Shown in pieces: positions 7,534 through 15,858 of a stretch of DNA of 64,000 nucleotides (within the stretch, counting starts at the first letter, position 1; the number at the start of each line of letters is the position of its first letter). The notes under the pieces were generated by a model. It made no database searches, was not told where the DNA came from, and worked only from the letters and a program-made list of their open reading frames with translations. A program made the translations under genes and the position numbers. The DNA comes from Bacillota bacterium (GTDB lineage: Bacteria; Bacillota; Clostridia; Oscillospirales; Ruminococcaceae), in the NCBI GenBank assembly GCA_023391875.1, contig JAEWAB010000004.1, positions 558,001 to 622,000 of the forward strand, read 5' to 3'.

Positions 7534-9768
7534 ATGGCAAAAAGCAAGCAGCCAAAACCGAATAAGACGTCCTCCTCGGGCAATGCGTATATAGAGGGTG
7601 CGGGCATGGTGCTGGAACAGCCCATTACCGAAACCCTAGAAAAAAACTATATGCCCTACGCCATGAGCGTAATCGTTTCGCGCGCCATCCCCGAGATTGA
7701 CGGCTTTAAGCCGTCGCACCGTAAGATTTTATACACGATGTATAAAATGGGGCTGCTCACGGGCGGCAGAACCAAGTCCGCCAACGTGGTTGGGCAGGTA
7801 ATGCGTTTAAATCCGCACGGCGACGCGGCTATCTACGAAACGATGGTTCGCCTTTCACGCGGCTATGAGGCGCTGATTGTACCGTATGTAGATTCCAAGG
7901 GCAACTTCGGTAAAAGCTATTCGCGCGATATGGCCTACGCCGCCTCCCGTTACACCGAGGTGAAGCTGGATAGCGTCTGCACCGAGCTTTTTAAAGACAT
8001 CGACAAGGATACGGTGGATTTTGTAGACAACTACGACAGCACCATGCTGGAGCCGACGCTGCTGCCCTCCAGCTATCCTGCGGTGCTGGTGAACGCCAAC
8101 ATGGGCATCGCGGTGGGCATGGCCAGCTCCATCTGCCCGTTTAACCTCGCCGAGGTGTGCGAGACCGCCGTCGCGCTGATGAAAAACCCGAACCACGATG
8201 TGCTTACCACCCTCAAGGCGCCCGACTTCCCCACGGGCGGGTTTGTGCTGTATAACCAGAATGAACTGAGCCAGATATACAATACCGGCCGCGGCAGCGT
8301 GCGCGTGCGCGCGCGGTATACCCATGACGCCGCGGCGGGCTGCATCGAGGTCACCGAGATTCCCCCCACCACCACGGTGGAGGCGATTATGGACAAGGTC
8401 GTCGAGCTGGTAAAGGCGGGCAAGATCAAAGAAATCTCTGATATCCGCGATGAGACCGACCTTTCAGGCTTAAAGCTTGCCATTGACCTTAAACGCGGCG
8501 TAGACCCGGACAAGCTCATGCAAAAGCTGTTTAAAAGCACGCCGTTGGAGGATAGCTTCTCCTGCAACTTCAACGTGCTTATCGGCGGGATGCCGCGCGT
8601 GATGGGCGTATACGAGCTGCTGAATGAGTGGACGGCCTTCCGCACCGAGTGCGTGAAACGGCGGGTGTTCTTTGAACTGAAAAAGAAACAGGAGAAGCTG
8701 CACCTCTTGAAGGGGCTTGCGAAGATATTGCTGGATATCGACAAAGCCGTGCGCATCGTGCGCGAGACCGAGGAGGAAGCCGAGGTAGTGCCCAACCTGA
8801 TGATCGGGTTTGGTATCGACGAAACGCAGGCCGAGTTTGTCGCCGAGATTAAACTGCGCCATTTAAACCGGGAGTATATTCTAAACCGCACCAAGGAGAT
8901 CGAGTCGCTCAAAAAAGAGGTCGCGGACATGGAGGACATCCTGTCAAGCCCCAAGCGGGTGCGTGATATTATCATCAGTGAGCTGAGCGAGGTGGGCAGG
9001 AAGTACGGCAAGCCCCGCAAAACCCTCATCTCCTATGCTGAGGAGACCGCGGAGGAGGAAGAGGCCGAGGATATCCCCGACTACCCCGTAAACCTGTTCT
9101 TTACCAAAGAGGGGTATTTCAAGAAGATTACGCCCCTCTCGCTGCGCATGAGCGGCGAGCAGAAGCTCAAGGAGGGCGACGCGGTCATCCTGCAGCTTGA
9201 GAGCACCAACACGGCGGAGCTGCTCTTCTTCTCCGACCAATGTCAGGTATACAAGGCGCGTGCGTGCGATTTTGAAGACACCAAGGCCAGTGTGCTGGGC
9301 GATTATATCCCCGCGAAGCTGGGCATGGACGAGGGCGAAAACGCGATCTGTATGGTAGTCACCAAGGATTATAAAGGCCACCTGCTGTTTGCCTATGAAA
9401 ACGGCAAGATGTCTAAGGTGCCGCTCTCAGCATACCAGACCAAGACGCGCCGCAAAAAGCTCATCAGCGCCTACAGCGATAAAAGCCCCGTAGCCGCGAT
9501 CATCCCAAGCGAGGAGGACCGCGAGTATATGCTCACCAGCTCTTCCGGCAGGGTGCTGCTGGTACACTCGGGGGTATTGCTCGAAAAGCCCACCAAGGAT
9601 AATCAGGGCGTGGCGGTCATGACCCTTAAAAAAGGGCAGCGCGTTGTATCGGCGGCAGCGTTTGAAGAGGGGATGCTCGGCAACGCCCACCGCTTTAGAA
9701 CCAAAACCCTCCCTTCGGCAGGCAGCGTACCCAAAGAAAGCGACCTAGCCGACCAATTATCTTTTTAA
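7534..9768 (+). CDS. parC: type IIA DNA topoisomerase, ParC/GyrA-like subunit (divergent)
   Basis: 744 residues. DNA breakage-reunion subunit; the catalytic tyrosine is Y140 in AASRYTEVKL. The winged-helix region begins ALIV-type with RAIPEIDGFKPSHRKILYTM, and the tower and coiled-coil regions follow (KRRVFFELKKKQEKLHLLKG). The C-terminal domain is short and lacks a recognisable GyrA box, which favours a topoisomerase IV-like over a gyrase activity. It is the partner of the ParE-like gene, from which an HXXEE gene separates it. ATG 7534 is preferred to TTG 7519; GGTGA precedes ATG by 7 bases. A terminator follows 13 bases after the stop. Confidence 0.88.
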   Translation: MAKSKQPKPNKTSSSGNAYIEGAGMVLEQPITETLEKNYMPYAMSVIVSRAIPEIDGFKPSHRKILYTMYKMGLLTGGRTKSANVVGQVMRLNPHGDAAIYETMVRLSRGYEALIVPYVDSKGNFGKSYSRDMAYAASRYTEVKLDSVCTELFKDIDKDTVDFVDNYDSTMLEPTLLPSSYPAVLVNANMGIAVGMASSICPFNLAEVCETAVALMKNPNHDVLTTLKAPDFPTGGFVLYNQNELSQIYNTGRGSVRVRARYTHDAAAGCIEVTEIPPTTTVEAIMDKVVELVKAGKIKEISDIRDETDLSGLKLAIDLKRGVDPDKLMQKLFKSTPLEDSFSCNFNVLIGGMPRVMGVYELLNEWTAFRTECVKRRVFFELKKKQEKLHLLKGLAKILLDIDKAVRIVRETEEEAEVVPNLMIGFGIDETQAEFVAEIKLRHLNREYILNRTKEIESLKKEVADMEDILSSPKRVRDIIISELSEVGRKYGKPRKTLISYAEETAEEEEAEDIPDYPVNLFFTKEGYFKKITPLSLRMSGEQKLKEGDAVILQLESTNTAELLFFSDQCQVYKARACDFEDTKASVLGDYIPAKLGMDEGENAICMVVTKDYKGHLLFAYENGKMSKVPLSAYQTKTRRKKLISAYSDKSPVAAIIPSEEDREYMLTSSSGRVLLVHSGVLLEKPTKDNQGVAVMTLKKGQRVVSAAAFEEGMLGNAHRFRTKTLPSAGSVPKESDLADQLSF

Positions 9769-9781
9769 GTGAACGTTCAGG

Positions 9782-9803
9782 GGGCGAACTATCGCCCTTT
9801 TTC
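9782..9803 (+). terminator. terminator of the topoisomerase operon
   Basis: GGGCGA (9782-9787), loop, TCGCCC (9792-9797), then TTTTTC. Confidence 0.8.
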
Positions 9804-9845
9804 TTTAGACGCCATCTGATTTTTAGTAAATATAAATATCAGGTT

Positions 9846-9870
9846 TGTAGGGGCGACTATCAGTCGCCCG
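9846..9870. repeat. TGTAGGGGCGA-type palindromic repeat, copy 2
   Basis: Stem GGGCGAC/GTCGCCC with the same TGTAGGGG lead as the copy at 2942-2966. Together they show a repeat dispersed on the chromosome. Confidence 0.7.
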
Positions 9871-9936
9871 CCAATACAATATCGACTATATGAAGAGACA
9901 CTCAATGTAGACCCTACAGAATCGATATAAAAAACA

Positions 9937-9969
9937 CAAGACCTCTTGAATGCCATTCAAGAGGTCTTG
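9937..9969 (-). terminator. long hairpin, possible minus-strand terminator
   Basis: A 16-bp perfect inverted repeat (9937-9952 with 9954-9969); on the minus strand it is followed by TGTTTTTT. It could back up termination of the minus-strand glpK operon, or be a remnant repeat. No plus-strand gene ends near it. Confidence 0.5.
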
Positions 9970-10312
9970 CTCTAAAACAGTTGGATACCGTCTTAAGCAT
10001 AATATAAAAGCAGGCAGCGTCACCAGAACACTGCCCGCAACGATAATCGTCGAGGTAAACAATTACTACCTGCAAACGCTTGAATCTGAATACCATCCAA
10101 ACGACTATCGTGTTATTATTATAGGTTGCTTTCATCGGGTTATGAAAGGAAATTTACGGTATTTCGGTCGGTAGAGATGCTGCTTTGTTTGCGCCTTTGA
10201 TTCTTAAAACCTATACTTTATCAAAATATAAATGAAAAAGTGGCAATCATATAAATATGCTGGAGGTTTATCATCCGTAGTTCCTCCATTATAAGGTATA
10301 AGGATAAATTAT
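9970..10312. other. intergenic stretch without recognised gene
   Basis: AT-rich compared with the genes around it. I see only a weak TGGAGG/CCTCCA hairpin near 10261-10288. A possible 74-residue frame (9950-10174) starts inside the preceding hairpin and resembles nothing I recognise. Confidence 0.6.
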
Positions 10313-10351
10313 AAAAGCGACGCTGCCTGTTTGTAAGGCGCGTCGCTTTTT
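10313..10351 (-). terminator. terminator of the MFS-glpK operon
   Basis: AAAAGCGACGC (10313-10323) pairs with GCGTCGCTTTT (10340-10350). It lies immediately after the minus-strand phosphatidyltransferase gene; on that strand the stem ends in a T-run. Confidence 0.8.
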
Positions 10352-10352
10352 G

Positions 10353-10895
10353 TCAGGGCCTTCTTTTTACAAAAAGGCTCTTTTGGTTTACATCCGGCCT
10401 TTCACAAAACAGTTGTATGGCCGCTTCTTCCAATGCCGAAAGTAGCGCGGCAATACACACGGGCCAGAAGATGATAGAACTGCGCAGTAGCGCAAACACC
10501 AGTGGGGTTATAAAAAGCAGCAGCCCCGTCATCTTGTTTGCAACTGTATGGATGAACATCAATGTTTTGTGCCTCACCATGGAAATAACAAGGCTTGCCA
10601 TCCGTATCGCGAAGATAATCAGGATAAACGGTAAAAAGGTTAACAGGTCTGATGGTGCCCACAGCAGCAGAAGCGCCACAATCACCGCAAACATAATCAA
10701 ATCCGAAGCAGAATCAAGCCTTGCGCCCAGCTTGCTTTGTGTGCCCGCCCTGCGCGCGACAATACCGTCCAGTACATCCGTAAGCCCACATAGTATATAG
10801 ATAATAGTAAATATAATGAGATGCTCCCGAAGGGGAATGAGCAAAAGGCTGAGGATGATTCTTAAAACAGTGATGATATTGGCGGTATGTTTCAT
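10353..10895 (-). CDS. CDP-alcohol phosphatidyltransferase family membrane protein
   Basis: 180 residues with about five or six membrane helices. The family active-site motif is complete: D40, D43-G44, A47-R48, G57, D61 and D65 (D-x2-D-G-x2-A-R-x8-G-x3-D-x3-D). These enzymes exchange CMP of a CDP-alcohol for a second alcohol in phospholipid synthesis; PgsA, which uses glycerol 3-phosphate, is the commonest member. It begins 19 bases after glpK on the same strand with GGAGG upstream of the ATG. Since GlpK makes glycerol 3-phosphate, a phosphatidylglycerophosphate-type role is plausible, but substrate is not certain and another PgsA may exist elsewhere in the genome. Confidence 0.85.
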   Translation of the reverse strand: MKHTANIITVLRIILSLLLIPLREHLIIFTIIYILCGLTDVLDGIVARRAGTQSKLGARLDSASDLIMFAVIVALLLLWAPSDLLTFLPFILIIFAIRMASLVISMVRHKTLMFIHTVANKMTGLLLFITPLVFALLRSSIIFWPVCIAALLSALEEAAIQLFCERPDVNQKSLFVKRRP

Positions 10896-10914
10896 AATGA
10901 ACTCTATCCTCCGG

Positions 10915-12405
10915 CTACTCTGCCCAGCCCTTGGCGCGCTCTACGGCCTTGTTCCAGCCATTTAGCAGCTGCTTGCGGGTTTCGTCGTCCATGTCGGGGG
11001 TGTACAGCTTATCGAGCGTCCAGTTTTGTTTAATCTCGTCGGTGTCCTTCCACAGCCCCACGGCAAGCCCCGCCAGATAGGCGGCGCCCAGCGCCGTTGT
11101 TTCGCGTATCATCGGGCGGCGGATATTTTTATTGATCATATCGGCCTGAAACTGCATCAGAAAGCCGTTGGCGGAGGCGCCGCCGTCTACCCGCAGCTCG
11201 GTAATCTCTATGCCGGTATCCGCCTCAATGGCGCTTACGAGGTCGCGCGTCTGGTAGGCAATCGACTCGAGTGCCGCGCGGATGATGTGGTTTCTGCCCG
11301 TTCCACGCGTCAGGCCAAGGATGGCGCCGCGCGCGTACATATCCCAGTGTGGCGCGCCAAGGCCTGTAAAGGCGGGCACGACATAAACCCCACCGTTGTC
11401 CTTCACTTTTTTGGCGAAATACTCGCTGTCGGACGATTCGCTGATAAACCGCATCTCGTCGCGCAGCCATTGAATGATGGCCCCGCCCACGAACACGCTG
11501 CCCTCCACCGCGTACTGTACCTTGCCGTTAAGCCCCACCGCGATGGTAGTGAGCATGCCGTTCTTGCTTTCACAGATTTTATCGCCCGTGTTCATCAGCA
11601 TAAAGCAGCCGGTACCGTAGGTGTTTTTAATGCCTCCTGCCTCAAAGCAGGTTTGCCCGAACAGTGCCGCCTGCTGGTCGCCCGCGATGCCCGCAATGGG
11701 CACCGATACACCGAGCAGATTGGTATAGCCGTAAATCTCACTGCTGCTGCACACCTTGGGCAGAATGCATTTGGGGATGCCCAGCAGCTTTAACAGCGCG
11801 TCATCCCACTGAAGCGTGTGGATGTTATACAGCATGGTGCGCGAGGCGTTGGTGTAGTCGGTTACATGCGCCTGCCCATTTGTCAGCTTCCAAACCAGCC
11901 AGGTGTCTACGGTGCCGAACAACAGCTCGCCATGCTCCGCCTTTTCACGCGCGCCCTGTACGTGCGCGAGTATCCACGCAATCTTGGTGGCGCTGAAGTA
12001 GGCGTCTATGCGCAGCCCCGTGCTTTTTTGAATTACCTCGCGCAGCCCCTGCCGTTCCAGCTCGGTGCAGAGCGGTGCGCTTCTGCGGCACTGCCACACA
12101 ATCGCGTTGCAGACGGGGCGCCCGGTGGTCTTATCCCACACAATGGTGGTCTCCCGCTGGTTGGTAATGCCGATGGCGGCGATTTCTTGTGGCAGTATGC
12201 CGCTCTGGGTTATCGCCTCGGTGAGCACGCTGTACTGTGAGGAGAAGATCTCCATCGGGTCGTGCTCCACCCAGCCGGGCTGCGGGTAGTACTGCGTAAA
12301 CTCCTTCTGCGAGATATTGAGGATGTTCTGCGCCTTATCGAAGATGATGGCACGGGAGCTGGTGGTTCCCTGATCCAGTGCGATGACATACCTTTTGTCT
12401 GACAT
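10915..12405 (-). CDS. glpK: glycerol kinase
   Basis: 496 residues, normal length. FGGY-family kinase that phosphorylates glycerol with ATP to sn-glycerol 3-phosphate. Seen: N-terminal phosphate loop DQGTTSSRA (from D11), [13 protein letters not shown] with the catalytic-site Asp (about residues 245-257), YGTGCFML, and the late motif GGASANGF. In many Firmicutes GlpK a histidine in a YHFYG-like loop just before the GDQQ motif is phosphorylated by the PTS protein HPr; here that stretch reads [12 protein letters not shown], with no histidine, as in the enterobacterial enzyme. It lies between an MFS transporter (70 bases upstream) and the phosphatidyltransferase. AAAGGA precedes the ATG. Confidence 0.97.
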   Translation of the reverse strand: MSDKRYVIALDQGTTSSRAIIFDKAQNILNISQKEFTQYYPQPGWVEHDPMEIFSSQYSVLTEAITQSGILPQEIAAIGITNQRETTIVWDKTTGRPVCNAIVWQCRRSAPLCTELERQGLREVIQKSTGLRIDAYFSATKIAWILAHVQGAREKAEHGELLFGTVDTWLVWKLTNGQAHVTDYTNASRTMLYNIHTLQWDDALLKLLGIPKCILPKVCSSSEIYGYTNLLGVSVPIAGIAGDQQAALFGQTCFEAGGIKNTYGTGCFMLMNTGDKICESKNGMLTTIAVGLNGKVQYAVEGSVFVGGAIIQWLRDEMRFISESSDSEYFAKKVKDNGGVYVVPAFTGLGAPHWDMYARGAILGLTRGTGRNHIIRAALESIAYQTRDLVSAIEADTGIEITELRVDGGASANGFLMQFQADMINKNIRRPMIRETTALGAAYLAGLAVGLWKDTDEIKQNWTLDKLYTPDMDDETRKQLLNGWNKAVERAKGWAE

Positions 12406-12475
12406 AACCGATACATCCTTTCATTGTACTATACATAAGCAAAGACATCTTAGTAAGACTGTTATCCTGTACAAA

Positions 12476-13771
12476 TTATGCCGCAGCCGCGTTCGGTGCC
12501 TCGCCGTGCTTGACGAAAACGATGCAGAGCAGTGCCAGCAGGCAGCATGCTCCCGCAAACAAAAACAGCGTTCCGTAGCTGCCGGTCAGCTCGCGGATGC
12601 AGCCGAACAGGGAGGGCGCCACAATCGACGCCGCCTGCGAAAAGAAGTAATAGTAGCCGGTGTAGCGGCCGATGTGCGAGGTGTGGCCGATCTCCACCAC
12701 CATCGGCAGCGAGTTTGTGTTGACGCAGGCCCAGAAAAAGCCGCCCGCCACCATCAGTACGCGGATTACCGCAATATTTGTGATAAAAAACATCGCCGCA
12801 AAGAGCAGCACACACATGATAAGCCCGACGGTAATACAGCGCTTACGCCCGAACCTTGTACCCAAAAAGCCCGCAGGTACAGCAAAGACGCCGAACGAAA
12901 CCGCAAAGAAGGCGAGCGAAATCGAGGCGTTGCCCTGCTCGATGCCGAGCGAATTGGTGGCATAAAGGGTAAAGAAGGTTTCAATCGCGTTAAAGCCCAG
13001 AAACCAGAAGAAGATTGCCAAAAGCAGCAGCGACAGGCTTATGCGCTCGCCTCGGGTTTCCCGAGACGCTTCCGCCGAAGCGGTGCCGTCCTCGGCGTCG
13101 GCGGTTAGGGGCTGCTGCGGTTCGCGCACAAAAAAGAAGAGCACGGCCCACGCCGCCAAGGTAACAACGGTTACCAGTACAAAAGGCAGCTGTATGCCGT
13201 CTGTCAGGTTGATGAGCACGCCGCCACCCAGCAGCGCCACAATGGTACCGATACCGCCCATCAGGTTGATCACGCCGTTTGCCTGAGAGCGCAGCTTGGA
13301 GGGGGTGACGTCGGGCATTAGCGCTACCACGGGCGAGCGCCACACCGACATTGAAAGGTTATAAAGAATAATAACGCCGATCAGCAGGGCTAAGGAGGTG
13401 CTTAAAGGGATAAACGAGAACAGCACCGCGCTTATGGGCATGCCGATTAATATGTAAGGCAGCCTTCTGCCGCGTTTTGTGTGCGTTTTGTCGCTGAGCG
13501 CGCCGATCACTGGCTGCATCACGACTGCAAGAACATTATCGATTGACATAATCAGCCCGATGAGCACCGAGTTATCGATGTGTTTTTCGAGCAGCAGGGG
13601 AACATTTGCGCTGTACATCGCCCACGCAAGCGATACCGCCATAAAACCAAAACCGATCAGCGCCGTTTTCTTAAAGTCCAGCTTATCCGTTGCCAAGATA
13701 TTATGCAAAATCGTTTCATCCAATTCCCGTGCGGTATTTTCAACGGCTCGCTGCCCCACACGCCGGCGCAA
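12476..13771 (-). CDS. MFS transporter, SLC45-like sugar:proton symporter type
   Basis: About 431 residues with twelve hydrophobic helices and a charged central loop. The loop after helix 2 reads GALSDKTHTKRGRRLPYILI, a hallmark of SLC45/GPH-like carriers, and RSPVVALMPDVTPSKLRSQA follows after helix 4. The substrate is probably a sugar or glycoside; glycerol or a glycerol-containing compound is suggested by the adjacent glpK but not by the sequence. The start is uncertain: TTG 13771 gives the longest product, but no ribosome binding site precedes it; TTG 13708 or 13696, closer to the conserved KLDFKKTALIGFGF, are alternatives. Confidence 0.88.
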   Translation of the reverse strand: MRRRVGQRAVENTARELDETILHNILATDKLDFKKTALIGFGFMAVSLAWAMYSANVPLLLEKHIDNSVLIGLIMSIDNVLAVVMQPVIGALSDKTHTKRGRRLPYILIGMPISAVLFSFIPLSTSLALLIGVIILYNLSMSVWRSPVVALMPDVTPSKLRSQANGVINLMGGIGTIVALLGGGVLINLTDGIQLPFVLVTVVTLAAWAVLFFFVREPQQPLTADAEDGTASAEASRETRGERISLSLLLLAIFFWFLGFNAIETFFTLYATNSLGIEQGNASISLAFFAVSFGVFAVPAGFLGTRFGRKRCITVGLIMCVLLFAAMFFITNIAVIRVLMVAGGFFWACVNTNSLPMVVEIGHTSHIGRYTGYYYFFSQAASIVAPSLFGCIRELTGSYGTLFLFAGACCLLALLCIVFVKHGEAPNAAAA

Positions 13772-13800
13772 ACCGTGTCAATGTTCAGTCAACGATTACT

Positions 13801-13829
13801 ATTATATACAATAATGCAGTAAAAGGCAA
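13801..13829 (-). promoter_or_regulatory. promoter of the MFS-glpK operon
   Basis: On the minus strand: TTGCCT (13824-13829), 17-base spacer, TATAAT (13801-13806). Confidence 0.7.
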
Positions 13830-13869
13830 TCAAACGGGCAATGCTGTATCTGTATCTCAAAAGAATCGC

Positions 13870-13899
13870 TTGCAGAAAATCACTGCATTTCTTTATGAA
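13870..13899 (+). promoter_or_regulatory. possible promoter of the polysaccharide cluster
   Basis: TTGCAG (13870-13875), 18-base spacer, TATGAA (13894-13899); weak -10 match, but the position about 95 bases before the first gene is suitable. Confidence 0.3.
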
Positions 13900-13992
13900 A
13901 AAAGGCAAATACTATCTTTAACCCTGCCTGATTCGGCGGGGTGGTTGCGGTGCGTCAAAACAGGTCAGACCATCCTAAAGGGGGCACGGTGC

Positions 13993-15840
13993 ATGAACGA
14001 CTGGCGATCAAACCTACGGCTTCAACTTATTCTGGCATTTTTAGACCTTTTGTGCACCTACCTTTCGGTCGTGATCGGCTTTAAGCTCAAGTTCGGTTTT
14101 TTGGGTATCATCCCCCCGCATTACCGTGAAAACACAGGCTTTTATATCCTTGCGGTTTATGTGTTCCTTTTGGTGATGAATATTGCCTTTAAGGTCTATT
14201 CGCACCACCGGCGCAGCATTGATTTTGCGCATATCGCGGCGCTGGTACCCTCTACCGGGCTGGTGTTTGCCTCACTGGTGGTGTTTGACCGCGCGCTGCG
14301 CCTAGGCATGCCCATTGAGATGATGGCCATTATCTGCGCACTGCTGCTGTTTTTTATGCTGCTGTCGCGCATCGGTATCAAGGCGCTTCGGCTGGTGCTC
14401 GTACGCTACGAAAGCCTGTATACCCGCTCTGATACCAGCCGCGTGCTCATCTATGCCGCGGGTGAGATGGGACGCTACCTCTGTGGCAAGCTATTGTCCA
14501 ACCCCGCAGAAAAGCGCGTACCTGTGGCGTTTATAGACGACAACAAGGCGCTGCACGGCAAGCGCATCAGCGGGGTAAAGGTGATAGGCGGGTTTAAAAG
14601 CCTCGGTTCCGTCCTACGTAGCCACTCGGTGAATGAGGTTATTATCGCGCTGCCGGGCGCCGACGCCGAGCTTGTAAAGAAGATTGTATCGGTCTGCCGC
14701 CAGCAGCGTGTGGAGGTATCGCGCTTCGGCACCATTGAGAATATCGACGACAGCCCCGATAAGGCGAGTATCAGCGACATCAAGCTGGACGACCTTTTGC
14801 GCCGCGACCGCGTGCACCTCAATATGAACGCGGTAAAGCGGTTTATCGAGGGCAAAACCGTGCTGGTAACGGGCGGGGCCGGTTCGATCGGCTCGGAAAT
14901 CTGCCGTCAGGTGCTTACCTACGGCGCAAAGCAGCTGATTGTGTTTGACATCGATGAAAACGGGCTGTTCGACATCGGCAACGAGCTGGGCGCAAGCTTT
15001 GCGGAGGAGCGGTTCTTTCTGCGCATCGGCTCGGTGCGCGATAAGCTAAGGCTTAACGAGATATTCACGGAGTTTCAGGTGGAGGTGGTGCTTCACGCGG
15101 CGGCGCATAAGCATGTGCCGATGATGGAGATTAACCCGGTAGAGGCGGTAAAGAATAATGTGTTCGGCACCTTAAACGTTGCGCAGGCGGCCTCCCGCCA
15201 CCGGTGCGAGAGGTTCATCCTGATTTCAACCGATAAGGCCGTCAACCCCGGCAATGTCATGGGCGCAACCAAACGCATTGCCGAGCAGAGCATCCAGATG
15301 TTAAACGCTGTGAGCGATACCGTGTTTGCCGCCGTGAGGTTTGGCAACGTCTTGGGCAGCAGCGGCAGCGTGGTGCCGTTTTTTGTTAAGCAGATTGAAA
15401 GTGGCGGGCCGGTAACCGTTACCCACCCCGAGATGCGCCGCTATTTTATGACCATCCCCGAGGCGGTGCAGCTGGTGCTTGAGGCAGGCAGCCTTGCCAA
15501 GGGCGGCGAGATCTTTGTACTGGATATGGGCGAGCCGGTGCGCATCTACGACCTCGCGTGCGACCTGATCATTCTCTACGGCCTAAAACCCGATGTAGAC
15601 ATCAAGATAGAGTTTATCGGTCTAAGGCCCGGCGAAAAGCTGTTTGAAGAGATCAAGCTTGCCGAAGAGGATGTCTCAAAAACCGATAACAACAAAATCT
15701 ACGTGCTCAAGCCCGTGGAGATTGATTATCACGAGTTTGCTACCGAGATCAAAGGGCTTGAAAAGAGCTGTTACACCTATCGCCACGGCGAGCTGTTTGA
15801 GCACATCAAACGGCTGGTGCCGACCTTCGACCGAAAATGA
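13993..15840 (+). CDS. CapD/WbpM-type nucleotide-sugar 4,6-dehydratase (membrane-anchored)
   Basis: 615 residues. Four N-terminal membrane helices (to about 125), a Rossmann-like domain (about 140-270), then an extended SDR domain with the NAD loop GGAGSIGSE (about 294-302) and STDKAVNPGNVMGATKR (about 412-428). In this family the catalytic Tyr of YxxxK is Met (here MGATK), as in FlaA1/WbpM. These enzymes convert UDP-GlcNAc into a 4-keto-6-deoxy sugar, the first step toward bacillosamine-like sugars. It is the first gene of the polysaccharide cluster; no aminotransferase or acetyltransferase for finishing such a sugar is found nearby. ATG 13993 is preceded by AAAGGGGG; the frame is open further upstream but has no homologous sequence there and overlaps the divergent promoter. 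Confidence 0.93.
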   Translation: MNDWRSNLRLQLILAFLDLLCTYLSVVIGFKLKFGFLGIIPPHYRENTGFYILAVYVFLLVMNIAFKVYSHHRRSIDFAHIAALVPSTGLVFASLVVFDRALRLGMPIEMMAIICALLLFFMLLSRIGIKALRLVLVRYESLYTRSDTSRVLIYAAGEMGRYLCGKLLSNPAEKRVPVAFIDDNKALHGKRISGVKVIGGFKSLGSVLRSHSVNEVIIALPGADAELVKKIVSVCRQQRVEVSRFGTIENIDDSPDKASISDIKLDDLLRRDRVHLNMNAVKRFIEGKTVLVTGGAGSIGSEICRQVLTYGAKQLIVFDIDENGLFDIGNELGASFAEERFFLRIGSVRDKLRLNEIFTEFQVEVVLHAAAHKHVPMMEINPVEAVKNNVFGTLNVAQAASRHRCERFILISTDKAVNPGNVMGATKRIAEQSIQMLNAVSDTVFAAVRFGNVLGSSGSVVPFFVKQIESGGPVTVTHPEMRRYFMTIPEAVQLVLEAGSLAKGGEIFVLDMGEPVRIYDLACDLIILYGLKPDVDIKIEFIGLRPGEKLFEEIKLAEEDVSKTDNNKIYVLKPVEIDYHEFATEIKGLEKSCYTYRHGELFEHIKRLVPTFDRK

Positions 15841-15858
15841 TGTAAACGGGGTGTGCTT

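Noticed and set aside
9770..9779. TGAACGTTCA after the ParC-like gene as a further LacI operator
   Set aside because: It shares only the core with the two operators, lacks the outer GTT/AAC arms and is not near a promoter.
9950..10174. Possible 74-residue gene on the plus strand
   Set aside because: Starts inside a long hairpin, has no ribosome binding site, and resembles no known protein.
13690..13992. N-terminal extension of the CapD-type gene
   Set aside because: It would cover the promoter of the divergent MFS operon and has no homologous sequence; AAAGGGGG precedes ATG 13993.
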